Source of the DNA: Alphaproteobacteria bacterium | GTDB lineage: Bacteria > Pseudomonadota > Alphaproteobacteria > Micavibrionales > Micavibrionaceae | Assembly: GCA_030147745.1 (NCBI GenBank) | Contig: JASBUS010000094.1 | Location: forward strand, 62,001-126,000 | DNA length: 64,000 nt | Reading direction: 5' to 3' | Shown: in pieces, positions 46,221 to 54,281 of the stretch | How the letters are laid out: each line of letters opens with the position of its first letter | Position numbering within the stretch: position 1 is the first letter of the stretch | Translations under genes and position numbers: made by a program | The notes under the pieces: generated by a model | The model's input: the letters and a program-made list of their open reading frames with translations, nothing else | Databases searched by the model: none | What the model was told of the DNA's origin: nothing

Positions 46221-46247
46221 AAGAAAAACACCGGCATTGCGCCGGTG
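46221..46247 (-). terminator. Terminator of unit B
   Basis: A 7-bp stem (CACCGGC with GCCGGTG, 5-base loop) followed on the minus strand by TTTTTCTT. It lies about 70 bases after the unit B stop and just downstream of the unit A promoter region. Confidence 0.88.
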
Positions 46248-46267
46248 GTTTTGTGAGTTTATGTGGG

Positions 46268-46303
46268 AGGCATTTGAGTGTGTGTGAGTGTGGGTGAATG
46301 CCT
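46268..46303 (-). other. CA-rich looped hairpin in unit B 3' untranslated region
   Basis: A perfect 7-bp stem (AGGCATT with AATGCCT) holds a 22-base loop that on the minus strand is made almost only of C and A. Unit A has a matching CA-rich stretch without the stem. Such unstructured CA-rich RNA can bind regulatory proteins. Confidence 0.45.
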
Positions 46304-46316
46304 GTTCACATGCGAA

Positions 46317-46436
46317 TTAGAATGGCAGCATCATCTCTACATAATAGCTAACATTATTTGGGATCATTTGATCCACATTGTTGACCAATAGAGTTGTTAA
46401 AACTAGAGCGATTAAACCGTAAAAAATATTTCCCAT
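46317..46436 (-). CDS. Small hydrophobic protein, 39 residues (unit B)
   Basis: Too short for routine gene calling, but well supported. The ATG at 46436 has AAGGA about 9 bases upstream; the frame starts M-G-N-I-F-Y-G, has one hydrophobic segment (about 4-19), a polar turn NNVDQMIPNN (20-29) and ends SYYVEMMLPF. The neighbouring unit carries a homologous sequence sharing MGN, IPNN, YY and MMLPF at the same positions. It has its own sigma-54 promoter and terminator, so it is a one-gene unit. Likely a membrane-bound small protein; toxin-like or regulatory roles are open. Confidence 0.75.
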   Translation of the reverse strand: MGNIFYGLIALVLTTLLVNNVDQMIPNNVSYYVEMMLPF

Positions 46437-46483
46437 TTCCACTATCCTTCTGTAAGCCGTCTCGTTAAACCTGATTTAACATA

Positions 46484-46499
46484 AGCAATCGCTGTGCCG
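46484..46499 (-). promoter_or_regulatory. Sigma-54 promoter (unit B)
   Basis: Minus-strand CGGCACAGCGATTGCT matches TGGCACR-N4-TTGCW except for the first base, with 10-base GG-GC spacing. The expected start at about 46473 leaves a leader of about 37 bases. The -24 half overlaps a hairpin that could terminate plus-strand RNA. Confidence 0.72.
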
Positions 46500-46520
46500 A
46501 ATAATTTGGCACAGTTTTTT
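46492..46520 (+). terminator. Plus-strand terminator overlapping the unit B promoter
   Basis: A 7-bp stem (CTGTGCC with GGCACAG, 9-base loop) is followed on the plus strand by six T. No plus-strand gene precedes it for over 7 kb, so it may end an antisense RNA across units A and B, or be a fortuitous structure around the promoter. Confidence 0.5.
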
Positions 46521-46642
46521 CCATCTATCCTATTGAATTTATTACATTTATGAAAAATCTTAAAAAGACACACACCAGTGCTTATGGAAATATTTGCCTA
46601 GCAAAAATTGCCGTTATGGAAATTTTTTCCATATTTTTTAGG

Positions 46643-47299
46643 TTACAGAACTTCGTGGAGTTGATCGACGATGCGGTCGGGTGTTGTATGGCTCAATCTT
46701 GTTCGAGAGACATAGCCACCTGTAATCGAAATTGATGGTAAATTTAAAGCGCGCCCAACGAATGGTTCTTCATGCGAATCGCCTATTATAAAACTGCACG
46801 ATTCATCAAAGCTCAAATCAGCTAAATAACGCTGTAAACGCTCGGTTTTTGTCAGCTTATGGGTGATATCTGCATCCGTTAAGTTGCCACAAACATGGTC
46901 AAAAAAGCCCCGAACCCCTGTTTTTTCAAGCTCAACAGCCAATAAATCCGCACGATGATTGCTTAAAATGGTCAGATGATAGCCCTTGTCACGAAGATTT
47001 GTGAGCAATTCTAGGGCGCCCTGTCTTAATTTGAAACCCGCAGCCGTTTCATTTTGATACGCTTGGAAGAAGGCCGCATTGGCCAAATCCATCTTTTCTA
47101 GGTAAGTATCTATAGGAATCCCCGCCTTTTCATAGCTATGGATGATTGGACAAGTATATAATTCCTGCCATTCTTCCTTGCTGCGTGGCGGCTGATTAAA
47201 AACAGAAAGCGCTGCATTACAGCTTTTGACCCACGCATCGACATCATCTAATAATGTCCCGTTCCAATCAAATACTGCAAGTGGCAGCGCTTTACGCAT
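46643..47299 (-). CDS. HAD-superfamily hydrolase
   Basis: Phosphatase-type HAD protein of 218 residues. Motif I is VFDWNGTLLDD (about 8-18; Asp nucleophile plus the D-x-x-G-T variant), motif II is ILSNHR (Ser or Asn region, about 116), motif III Lys is expected in the KLTKTERL stretch and motif IV is IGDSHEEP (about 167-174). A helical cap follows motif I. Substrate is not deducible; phosphoglycolate phosphatase-like enzymes share this layout. It lies 24 bases after sucD and probably shares its operon. Confidence 0.85.
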   Translation of the reverse strand: MRKALPLAVFDWNGTLLDDVDAWVKSCNAALSVFNQPPRSKEEWQELYTCPIIHSYEKAGIPIDTYLEKMDLANAAFFQAYQNETAAGFKLRQGALELLTNLRDKGYHLTILSNHRADLLAVELEKTGVRGFFDHVCGNLTDADITHKLTKTERLQRYLADLSFDESCSFIIGDSHEEPFVGRALNLPSISITGGYVSRTRLSHTTPDRIVDQLHEVL

Positions 47300-47323
47300 T
47301 CTTATAATCTCTATAGCTTCAGC

Positions 47324-48199
47324 TTATGCCGCCATAGCTTTAACAACAGCTGCACCTAAACCCGCTGGGCTGTCAGATACAACGAAGCCAGCTGAGCGCA
47401 TTGCTTCCATTTTTGCTGGCGCTGTATCATCACCACCAGAAATAATCGCACCAGCATGGCCCATACGTTTACCTGGAGGGGCTGTTGCACCCGCGATGAA
47501 GCCCGCAATTGGCTTTTTCTTTTTCAATGACTTGTAATATTCAGCCGCGTCGACTTCTGCCTGACCGCCGATTTCACCAATCATCAAGATAGATTCTGTT
47601 TCATCATCCGCCATGAACATTTCAAGGCAGTCAATGAAGTTTGTGCCATTTACAGGGTCGCCGCCGATACCGATACATGTCGATTGACCAAGGCCAACCG
47701 CACCTGTTTGCGCAACGGCTTCATAAGTCAATGTACCAGAACGTGACACGATACCAACTTTACCACGCTTGTGGATGTGGCCAGGCATAATACCAATTTT
47801 ACATTCACCCGGTGTAATCACACCTGGGCAGTTCGGGCCGATTAAGCGAGAAGATGAGCCATCAAGCGCGCGCTTAACTTTAACCATGTCCAATGCTGGG
47901 ATGCCTTCAGTGATACAAACGATCAATTCAAGCTCCGCATCAATTGCTTCTAAAATCGCATCCGCTGCAAATGGTGGTGGAACATAAATTACAGATGCAT
48001 TTGCGCCTGTGCGTTCACGTGCATCTGCCACTGTATCAAACACAGGAAGACCTAAATGCTGTGTGCCGCCCTTACCTGGCGTAACACCGCCAACCATATT
48101 TGTACCATAGGCAATTGCTTGCTCTGAATGGAATGTCCCTTGTGAGCCTGTAAAGCCCTGACAAATGACTTTTGTATTTCTGTTGACGAGAACTGACAT
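47324..48199 (-). CDS. sucD: Succinyl-CoA ligase alpha subunit
   Basis: Couples succinyl-CoA cleavage to nucleotide triphosphate formation. The 291 residues show the CoA-binding Rossmann fold ([15 protein letters not shown]), [33 protein letters not shown], and the phospho-His in [14 protein letters not shown] (about 247). Length is normal and no residue appears missing. The beta subunit gene sucC, normally just upstream, is absent; asd occupies that position instead. Confidence 0.95.
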   Translation of the reverse strand: MSVLVNRNTKVICQGFTGSQGTFHSEQAIAYGTNMVGGVTPGKGGTQHLGLPVFDTVADARERTGANASVIYVPPPFAADAILEAIDAELELIVCITEGIPALDMVKVKRALDGSSSRLIGPNCPGVITPGECKIGIMPGHIHKRGKVGIVSRSGTLTYEAVAQTGAVGLGQSTCIGIGGDPVNGTNFIDCLEMFMADDETESILMIGEIGGQAEVDAAEYYKSLKKKKPIAGFIAGATAPPGKRMGHAGAIISGGDDTAPAKMEAMRSAGFVVSDSPAGLGAAVVKAMAA

Positions 48200-48324
48200 A
48201 AACGGTCTCCATATTACGTTTAAGAATCTAAAACAAATCGGGCTTTAGTATAGCAGCGCGCGCGCTAAACACAACTGCCTAGCGCGCATTCATCCCTATA
48301 AAAACGCATTGATATTGTGAAAAC

Positions 48325-49338
48325 TTATTTCAGCTTCATTTCGATCATTTTTTCGGCGATCTGAATGGCATTCAAAGCAGCACCTTTACGCAGGTTATCC
48401 GCTGCACACCAGAAATTCAGGCCATTTTCAACCGTGATGTCTTCGCGCACACGTGAAATAAATACATTGTCTTCACCCGCAATTTCAGCAGGCGTGACAT
48501 ATTCCATCTCGCTTTCAAGATCAATCAGCGTAATGCCTTCCGCAGACTTCCATGCTTTTTTGGCATCTTTCGCGGTAATTTCATCTTCAAATTCGACATT
48601 GACCATTTCCGCATGGCCAACAAAAACGGGCACACGCACGCAGCTTGCACAAACTTTGATTTTTGGATCAAGGATCTTCTTCGTCTCAACAACTATCTTC
48701 CATTCTTCTTTGGTCATGTTGTCATCCATAAAGACATCAATCTGTGGAATAACGTTAAAGGCAATCTGTTTTGGATAAACTTCTGGCGCAGGAATTTCAT
48801 TGACGTAAACGCCGCGTGTTTGCGCGAATAATTCATCCATCGCCTCTTTACCCGACCCCGAAACGGATTGGTATGTCGACACCACAACGCGTTTAATTTT
48901 CGCTAATTCATGAAGCGGCTTAAGCGCGACAACCATTTGGATCGTTGAACAATTTGGGTTCGCGATGATGTTTTTCTTTTTATAATCATTAAGTGCTTCT
49001 GGGTTTACTTCAGGCACAACCAACGGCACATCAGGGTCCATACGGAAATGTGATGTATTATCAATCACGACTGCACCAGCCGCCGCCGCCTTAGGTGCGA
49101 ATTGCGCCGAGACCTTTGCGCCCGGTGAAGAGAAGACAAAATCAATGCCCGCAAAATCAAAATGCTCTAGATTTTTAACTTTAAGGTCTTTTTCGCCAAA
49201 GGATACTTCACGACCAACTGAACGCGCCGATGCCAAAGCATGGATTTCATCAATTGGGAAACCGCGTTCATGCAATGTGTTTAAAATTTCGCGGCCAACA
49301 TTACCTGTCGCACCAACAACCGCTACCTTATAGCCCAT
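48325..49338 (-). CDS. asd: Aspartate-semialdehyde dehydrogenase
   Basis: Second step of the lysine/threonine/methionine pathway. The 337 residues contain the Rossmann motif VVGATGNVGREIL (about 6-18), the catalytic Cys in NPNCSTIQMV (about 131), ETKKILDPKIKVCASCVRVPVFVGHAE with the active-site His, and the usual C-terminal NLRKGAALNAIQIAE. It is followed by sucD 125 bases downstream on the same strand and preceded by the pilus-type cluster. Confidence 0.94.
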   Translation of the reverse strand: MGYKVAVVGATGNVGREILNTLHERGFPIDEIHALASARSVGREVSFGEKDLKVKNLEHFDFAGIDFVFSSPGAKVSAQFAPKAAAAGAVVIDNTSHFRMDPDVPLVVPEVNPEALNDYKKKNIIANPNCSTIQMVVALKPLHELAKIKRVVVSTYQSVSGSGKEAMDELFAQTRGVYVNEIPAPEVYPKQIAFNVIPQIDVFMDDNMTKEEWKIVVETKKILDPKIKVCASCVRVPVFVGHAEMVNVEFEDEITAKDAKKAWKSAEGITLIDLESEMEYVTPAEIAGEDNVFISRVREDITVENGLNFWCAADNLRKGAALNAIQIAEKMIEMKLK

Positions 49339-49378
49339 GACTATCTATCCTCTATTTATCGCTTAATGATGATTTAAT

Positions 49379-49948
49379 TTATTCGGTTTCTACCATCACA
49401 GGGTCGTGAATTGCAATCTTAAATATTGCCAATGTCGCCGATAATGGCGCATCACCGCCACATTCACGCCCCGCGCAGAACGCTTCTAACTTCACGCGCC
49501 AGTCTGGATGATACATATCCGCATGTCCCATAAAACGCTCAAAGCTTGGGAAAAGATCAGTGCTACGCGCTTCGATGCGCAGTAAGCCTTCTTCATATTT
49601 ATAGGTCAATACTGGATAATGCTTATTCGCGGCATCAATAAAGCCGGCCATTTCTTCATCCGTTATCGGCACACGGCTCAACACGGGCACAACAGGCACC
49701 AAGGCCTCACGCGCTTGCAATTGAACGCGCGCAGATTCAACCATACCAGACTGAATAACAATCACAATAGAAAGCACCAAAGCCACACCAAGCGGCACCA
49801 CGGCGATTGTCAACATACTGCCTTGCGCAACAAGCGTTAGGAATTCACCCATTTGACGCTTGAAACGGTTCCAAAAGCGCATACGCTCCAAACGCGCATT
49901 ACTGCCCGAGCCAATAAATACATCAATGAGATCATTAATTATGCCCAT
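49379..49948 (-). CDS. PilO/GspM-like inner-membrane protein
   Basis: 189 residues with a short cytoplasmic part, one membrane helix (about 45-67) and a periplasmic alpha/beta domain. A coiled-coil-like stretch (QARVQ..., about 70-85) is followed by LLRIEARSTDLFPSFERFM and SATLAIFKIAIHD, typical of the ferredoxin-like fold of PilO/GspM. Two Cys (FCAGREC) may form a disulphide. It directly follows a GspL/PilN-like gene. Family call is from architecture and is tentative. Confidence 0.55.
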   Translation of the reverse strand: MGIINDLIDVFIGSGSNARLERMRFWNRFKRQMGEFLTLVAQGSMLTIAVVPLGVALVLSIVIVIQSGMVESARVQLQAREALVPVVPVLSRVPITDEEMAGFIDAANKHYPVLTYKYEEGLLRIEARSTDLFPSFERFMGHADMYHPDWRVKLEAFCAGRECGGDAPLSATLAIFKIAIHDPVMVETE

Positions 49949-51055
49949 TTATTGCCCCCATGACAGATAACCACGCACACGCACGCGGCCATATTTATCT
50001 GGTGTTGATAATTGTTCAACCTTACGCGCATTGACGTTGCTTAAATAAGCTTCAGGCACAAGTGCATCCCATTTCATACGCCCATCACGCTGCAATTCAT
50101 AAAGCACCAAAGTGCCTTCATTGGCTTCCATTTCTGATAACAACAAGCCCAAATCCGCCATAACGGGATGAATACGCGAAGAGCGCACTTCACGAGAGAG
50201 CACCTCGAGTCTATTCACAGCCTCTTTTGTATCAATCTCCGCCTGTTTGATATCCGCACTGACGGAGCTTGTCACAAACGCGCCTGTACCGATATAAATA
50301 ACCAAAAGCAAATTCAGCAAAATACCAAAACCAAACAAAATACGAAGCGTCGCGCGGCGCAATGTTTCATCACGCAAATTCGCGTGCTTCCAACGCGGCG
50401 TTTCACCTGTATAAGTGTGCAGGTTACGATAGTTCGAATCAATTACCTGCGCGCGGGCATTAATGAAGCGTGGTTCGCCTTGCTGAATAACAACATCCGT
50501 ACCGCCTTCTTCAAAATAAAGCAGTGTAGATTTATTTTCTTTTTCGAAGACATAAGCGTGGTGCATATCCCAGTGCGCCGCCTGCCCCGGAAGCGCCAAG
50601 ATCATTGGACACCAAGTATCTGGGAAAGATGATAAGTCTGATGCTGGCGCGGCGATGTACCAAATACGCCCCTCATGGACACTATATTTATAAAAAATAT
50701 TGCTGGTGCCGCAACCTTGCGTTGCCGCCTTAATCACCAAGTCATCTTCTACGCCGCCGACATGCGGCAGAACACCACCAATCAAATTTGGCGGAACATA
50801 AGCCGAAAGCGCCGCTATGACAGGCTCTTCACCAGCGATTTTCTCGGTAATAAATGTTTCGATGCGTTTTTCAGGAGATAAACCATCACTGACCTCAGCC
50901 ATGGCATCCTGTGCGGCGCGATGCAAGACCGCATCATCAAAGTCCGAAAAACTACCCTCTTCGAACTCAACAGGCTGCGGGCCTTGAAGCGATGGCTCAA
51001 CGCGCTTTTTCTTTTTGTCGCTACTGCGTGCTTTGCCTTTAAAGAACCAAACCAT
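49949..51055 (-). CDS. GspL/BfpC-like assembly protein (PilM-PilN fusion type)
   Basis: 368 residues. The first ~240 are cytoplasmic, with a disordered acidic start and an alpha/beta part with YVFEKENKSTLLYFEEGG and VIQQGEPRFINARAQ, resembling the reduced actin-like domain of GspL/BfpC. One membrane helix (about 245-268) is followed by a coiled coil (about 275-305) and a small periplasmic domain ending in RVRVRGYLSWGQ. Such proteins link the inner-membrane motor to the secretin. It sits 2 bases downstream of the ASH-domain gene and abuts the PilO-like gene. Assigned by layout, not by clear homology. Confidence 0.55.
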   Translation of the reverse strand: MVWFFKGKARSSDKKKKRVEPSLQGPQPVEFEEGSFSDFDDAVLHRAAQDAMAEVSDGLSPEKRIETFITEKIAGEEPVIAALSAYVPPNLIGGVLPHVGGVEDDLVIKAATQGCGTSNIFYKYSVHEGRIWYIAAPASDLSSFPDTWCPMILALPGQAAHWDMHHAYVFEKENKSTLLYFEEGGTDVVIQQGEPRFINARAQVIDSNYRNLHTYTGETPRWKHANLRDETLRRATLRILFGFGILLNLLLVIYIGTGAFVTSSVSADIKQAEIDTKEAVNRLEVLSREVRSSRIHPVMADLGLLLSEMEANEGTLVLYELQRDGRMKWDALVPEAYLSNVNARKVEQLSTPDKYGRVRVRGYLSWGQ

Positions 51056-51057
51056 GC

Positions 51058-52392
51058 CTATTCCGCACCATAATCAACAAATTTTGTTCGATCGCTCGCC
51101 GTCAATGAACGCTCGAAAGGTAAGTTAATTTCAATATCTTCATAAATCATTCTGACCGCATCGCTGCGCAGTTTCACATCCCAACGAAATCCCGCCAAGC
51201 GCGTTTCACGGCCGTTATAGACCATGGTGTAACCTTCAGGCGATGAAATCATCGCACGGTCTTTTGCAAATGAAGATACATAATAATTTTTAAGCGTATC
51301 GCGCGTTGGGCGCACCTGCAATGTTTGCAGCGTTGAATCATATTCCTCGCTATCCACCACAGATACAAGGGCGTTCCCCGTCACGGGAATATAATGAATA
51401 CGGTCTAAAGACGTTACCACTACACGGTTATCAATTTCACCAATTGATGATGGGATCCACTCAACCTCGATCATACAGGTTTCGCCCGGCGGCAGGGTAA
51501 CGCCCGCCTTACAGATACTATTAACCATAGAAAGGCCTGTTGTGGCTTTTTCAAAATGCACGGCATCAAGCTTAATATCTTCCGCCGTCGTATTCTTTAA
51601 ATATGTTGTGAAGCGTGTAACATGGTCAACGCGCCCACCGAAATCGATTGCATCCACAAAGAAGAGCAAATCTGCTTTCGCATATTCAGGGTTTACCATC
51701 ATCTCGCTTGCTTTAGTACGAATATGCAATGGCAAGACACCAATATCACCTGTATGCGAGATTTTTAAAAATGTTTCATCGTCACCCGCTTTTTGTGGAC
51801 GCCAGAACACGCTTAAACGGCAAGATTCACTTGGTTCAACGCGTGAACAATCATGACGATAAGACAAGCCTGATGTTGTTGGGTTTTCCAAATGGAAGTT
51901 ACGCACCATTAACGGCAAAAGCGCCGCATTACGCAGCAATAAAACTTCCTCATAAAGGTCTGGCTGCGCCTGATTTTCATCACCGACAAATTCAACTTCA
52001 CGGCTATCGGTACGGAGTGCACCATCTTTATAATCCGCACGGCGCGGTACAAAACGCGCCGAAAGCGGAATATTGGCCTTAATCGAGCCCGAGCCATCTT
52101 CACGCGACACCAGCATTTCAGCCTTCCATGGGCCAATCATACTCGGCTCAATTTCAATAGGCATTACGAACTGACCCGGTGTTTTTAGCGCCTCTTGCAG
52201 TAAGTCTTGATCCGCCCCCTCAAGCACGATGCCTGAGCGGTCTTCACCACTTGTCGCGGCCCATGGGTCATTAAAACCATTTGCGAATGCATTCTGCCCG
52301 ATTGGCGACAGCGCCAATACAGACGATGCGAGCGCCGCAAGCATAAGCGGCGCTTTAAAAGTGAAATGACGATGTTTATTTTCATGCTGCAT
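51058..52392 (-). CDS. Periplasmic protein with two ASH-type domains and a PilP-like end
   Basis: A signal peptide (cleaved near residue 38, NAFA) precedes about 400 residues. Two immunoglobulin-like (ASH/choice-of-anchor) repeats are marked by paired Cys: SGLSYRHDCSRVEPSESCRLSVFWRP (about 166-191) and GLSMVNSICKAGVTLPPGETCMIEVEW (about 280-306). The C-terminal part (about 375-440; GYTMVYNGRET then GFRWDVKLRSDAVRMIYEDI) looks like the small beta domain of PilP/GspC secretin-binding proteins. This combination is new to me. Its position between the secretin and GspL-like genes supports a linking role. Confidence 0.55.
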   Translation of the reverse strand: MQHENKHRHFTFKAPLMLAALASSVLALSPIGQNAFANGFNDPWAATSGEDRSGIVLEGADQDLLQEALKTPGQFVMPIEIEPSMIGPWKAEMLVSREDGSGSIKANIPLSARFVPRRADYKDGALRTDSREVEFVGDENQAQPDLYEEVLLLRNAALLPLMVRNFHLENPTTSGLSYRHDCSRVEPSESCRLSVFWRPQKAGDDETFLKISHTGDIGVLPLHIRTKASEMMVNPEYAKADLLFFVDAIDFGGRVDHVTRFTTYLKNTTAEDIKLDAVHFEKATTGLSMVNSICKAGVTLPPGETCMIEVEWIPSSIGEIDNRVVVTSLDRIHYIPVTGNALVSVVDSEEYDSTLQTLQVRPTRDTLKNYYVSSFAKDRAMISSPEGYTMVYNGRETRLAGFRWDVKLRSDAVRMIYEDIEINLPFERSLTASDRTKFVDYGAE

Positions 52393-52409
52393 GCTTAAAC
52401 ATCCCTATC

Positions 52410-53792
52410 TTATTTCGATGGCATTGGCGGCCAAGGCGCGCCTTCTGGCACCAAAATCATTGGCTCATCACCAATGGACTGCCAAATATTTGTTTGCTCT
52501 TCACGGGCATCATCCGCGCGCGGCACGCCGTTTATGCCGTAGTAATCCTTACGCGCCTTATAGACGACAACTTTAGGACGGAGCATAATCACCAATTCTT
52601 CATTTTCAGGATGTTCTGCATCGCCGACATTGCGCATCATACCCGCCAATAGCAATGAGTCGCCCGGACGGATACGCATTTGCGTTCTAATTTCTTTTTC
52701 CACTACGCCCGCTAAACGCAAGTCCAGATCAGAAAATACAGATGAACCATCCCATAATGATGAAAGACCGATTTTAATTTCTTCTGGCTTAGTGCCCTCC
52801 GCCGCATTATCCGCCTTCACATTCCAAAGGCCGTTTGCGCCAGACATCACGGAAATTGTCGGCTTCGACAGAACCTGCACATCACCAAATTCTGACAAGA
52901 ATTTTGAAATATCATACATGCCATAGGCATCACCTAAGTCACCCGGCAAACCAATTGAAATAGGCGCACCATATTCACCCGCATATAGGCCTGCGACTTT
53001 TTGCGCGCGACCTTCTGCGCCTTGCAGCAAGCTATCCCACTGCACACCAAATTGGCTGTGGCGACCAAGGCGCACATTCCAAATACCAACCTCATAATTA
53101 ATTAGCGCCATATTACTACGCAGCTTTGCGAAATAATGCGCAAGGCTTGCCGCCTGTTTGCGTGTAGATTTATACAGCAATGTGCGGGTCGACATATCAA
53201 CAATTGGTTCTTCACCAATCACTTTTGCGATAGATTTCGCCACATCATGGATAATATCGACATTTGCGCCTGATGGTGGAATTGTCACAGCATAATCATG
53301 TTCGTTTTGCACGGTCAGCACGTCGTTTTTATACACACAGTATAAGTCAGACATTTCACAAAGCTGCTCAACCATTAAATCCAAACGGCCCTGCAAATTC
53401 GCGATTGTGACTTTACGCTGCCCTGCCAAATTGGTTTCAACCGCCAAAGGGATATCAAATTCAGAAAGAATGAATTGCAGCGCACCCGCTAAGCTCTCGC
53501 CGCGCAGTTCATATGGACCAATATCATCACGTGGTAAATTTTGTGTTGTCACAACATCAGGGATTAAAACGCCCTGTCCCAGCGGCATAAAGCGCACAGA
53601 TTCAATTTTTGGCTGAAGATTATCTTGCGGCTGCGGATGCACGGCCATGGCATCAAGCCCTAATGATGTCGGCGCAAAAATACCCGCATCAACCATGGCG
53701 CGATCAAAGCTTTCACACGCCGCCAATTGCAATACCGCTATGGATACAAGCCCAAGCTTAACAACTTTACGGGCGTTACCTAGGAACAACAT
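52410..53792 (-). CDS. Secretin lipoprotein, R64 PilN-like
   Basis: Outer-membrane secretin of a type IVB pilus or related machine. I start at 53792 since it gives a lipoprotein signal (MLFLGNARKVVKLGLVSI...) with lipobox LAAC; a longer frame upstream (to 53900) has no better site. N-terminal N0/N1-like domains carry GALQFILSEFDIPLAVETN and TLLYKSTRKQAASLAHY, and the secretin channel has LSEFGDVQVLSKPTISVMSG and RTQMRIRPGDSLLLAGMMRN. About 460 residues, somewhat short for PilN. The three genes after it are probably partners; no ATPase, platform or pilin gene is present nearby. Confidence 0.72.
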   Translation of the reverse strand: MLFLGNARKVVKLGLVSIAVLQLAACESFDRAMVDAGIFAPTSLGLDAMAVHPQPQDNLQPKIESVRFMPLGQGVLIPDVVTTQNLPRDDIGPYELRGESLAGALQFILSEFDIPLAVETNLAGQRKVTIANLQGRLDLMVEQLCEMSDLYCVYKNDVLTVQNEHDYAVTIPPSGANVDIIHDVAKSIAKVIGEEPIVDMSTRTLLYKSTRKQAASLAHYFAKLRSNMALINYEVGIWNVRLGRHSQFGVQWDSLLQGAEGRAQKVAGLYAGEYGAPISIGLPGDLGDAYGMYDISKFLSEFGDVQVLSKPTISVMSGANGLWNVKADNAAEGTKPEEIKIGLSSLWDGSSVFSDLDLRLAGVVEKEIRTQMRIRPGDSLLLAGMMRNVGDAEHPENEELVIMLRPKVVVYKARKDYYGINGVPRADDAREEQTNIWQSIGDEPMILVPEGAPWPPMPSK

Positions 53793-53943
53793 CAGGATAG
53801 AATACCCAATACAAAAAAAATTAATCAACACGATATGCGCCACAAAGCGCACAAAGAAAAAAGCCTTCGAACAAGGCATCGACCATTCATAATAGCCCAT
53901 ACCCCAATCAAAGGCAATTGATCACTGGAATTTATTTAAGATT

Positions 53944-54228
53944 TTACCCGTCAAACTTCGGCAGATTATTTGCCTTAGCAACTGGCGTGTCATTTTTAGC
54001 CTCTGCGGTCGGCAATACAATGCTTTCCTCGCCCGCCTTATAAATGATCGACGAAATCCCTAAAGTTTCTGCAGCAGCTATACGGCCACCAACTTCTAGT
54101 TTCGCGCTTTCACCAATTTCTGGAAGGTTTTTCAACGTCAATGCGGCAATAACACTTTGTGTCATGCTGTCTAGCTGCGCCTTGTCTGTTGTATTCGCAT
54201 ATGCGACAAGCTGTGTTTGTTCGGTCAT
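53944..54228 (-). CDS. Small unknown protein (94 aa)
   Basis: Soluble Ala/Thr-rich protein of 94 residues with no Cys or membrane segment. It starts at an ATG at 54228 and is followed 150 bases later by the secretin gene, whose start may lie in that gap. It could be part of the same operon as the pair upstream (54282 and 54753 genes) and the secretin. I recognise no family. Confidence 0.55.
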   Translation of the reverse strand: MTEQTQLVAYANTTDKAQLDSMTQSVIAALTLKNLPEIGESAKLEVGGRIAAAETLGISSIIYKAGEESIVLPTAEAKNDTPVAKANNLPKFDG

Positions 54229-54281
54229 AAAACTACCCCTTTATCTCTTTTGCCCCTCAAGACCAAAAGCAACAAAGGATA

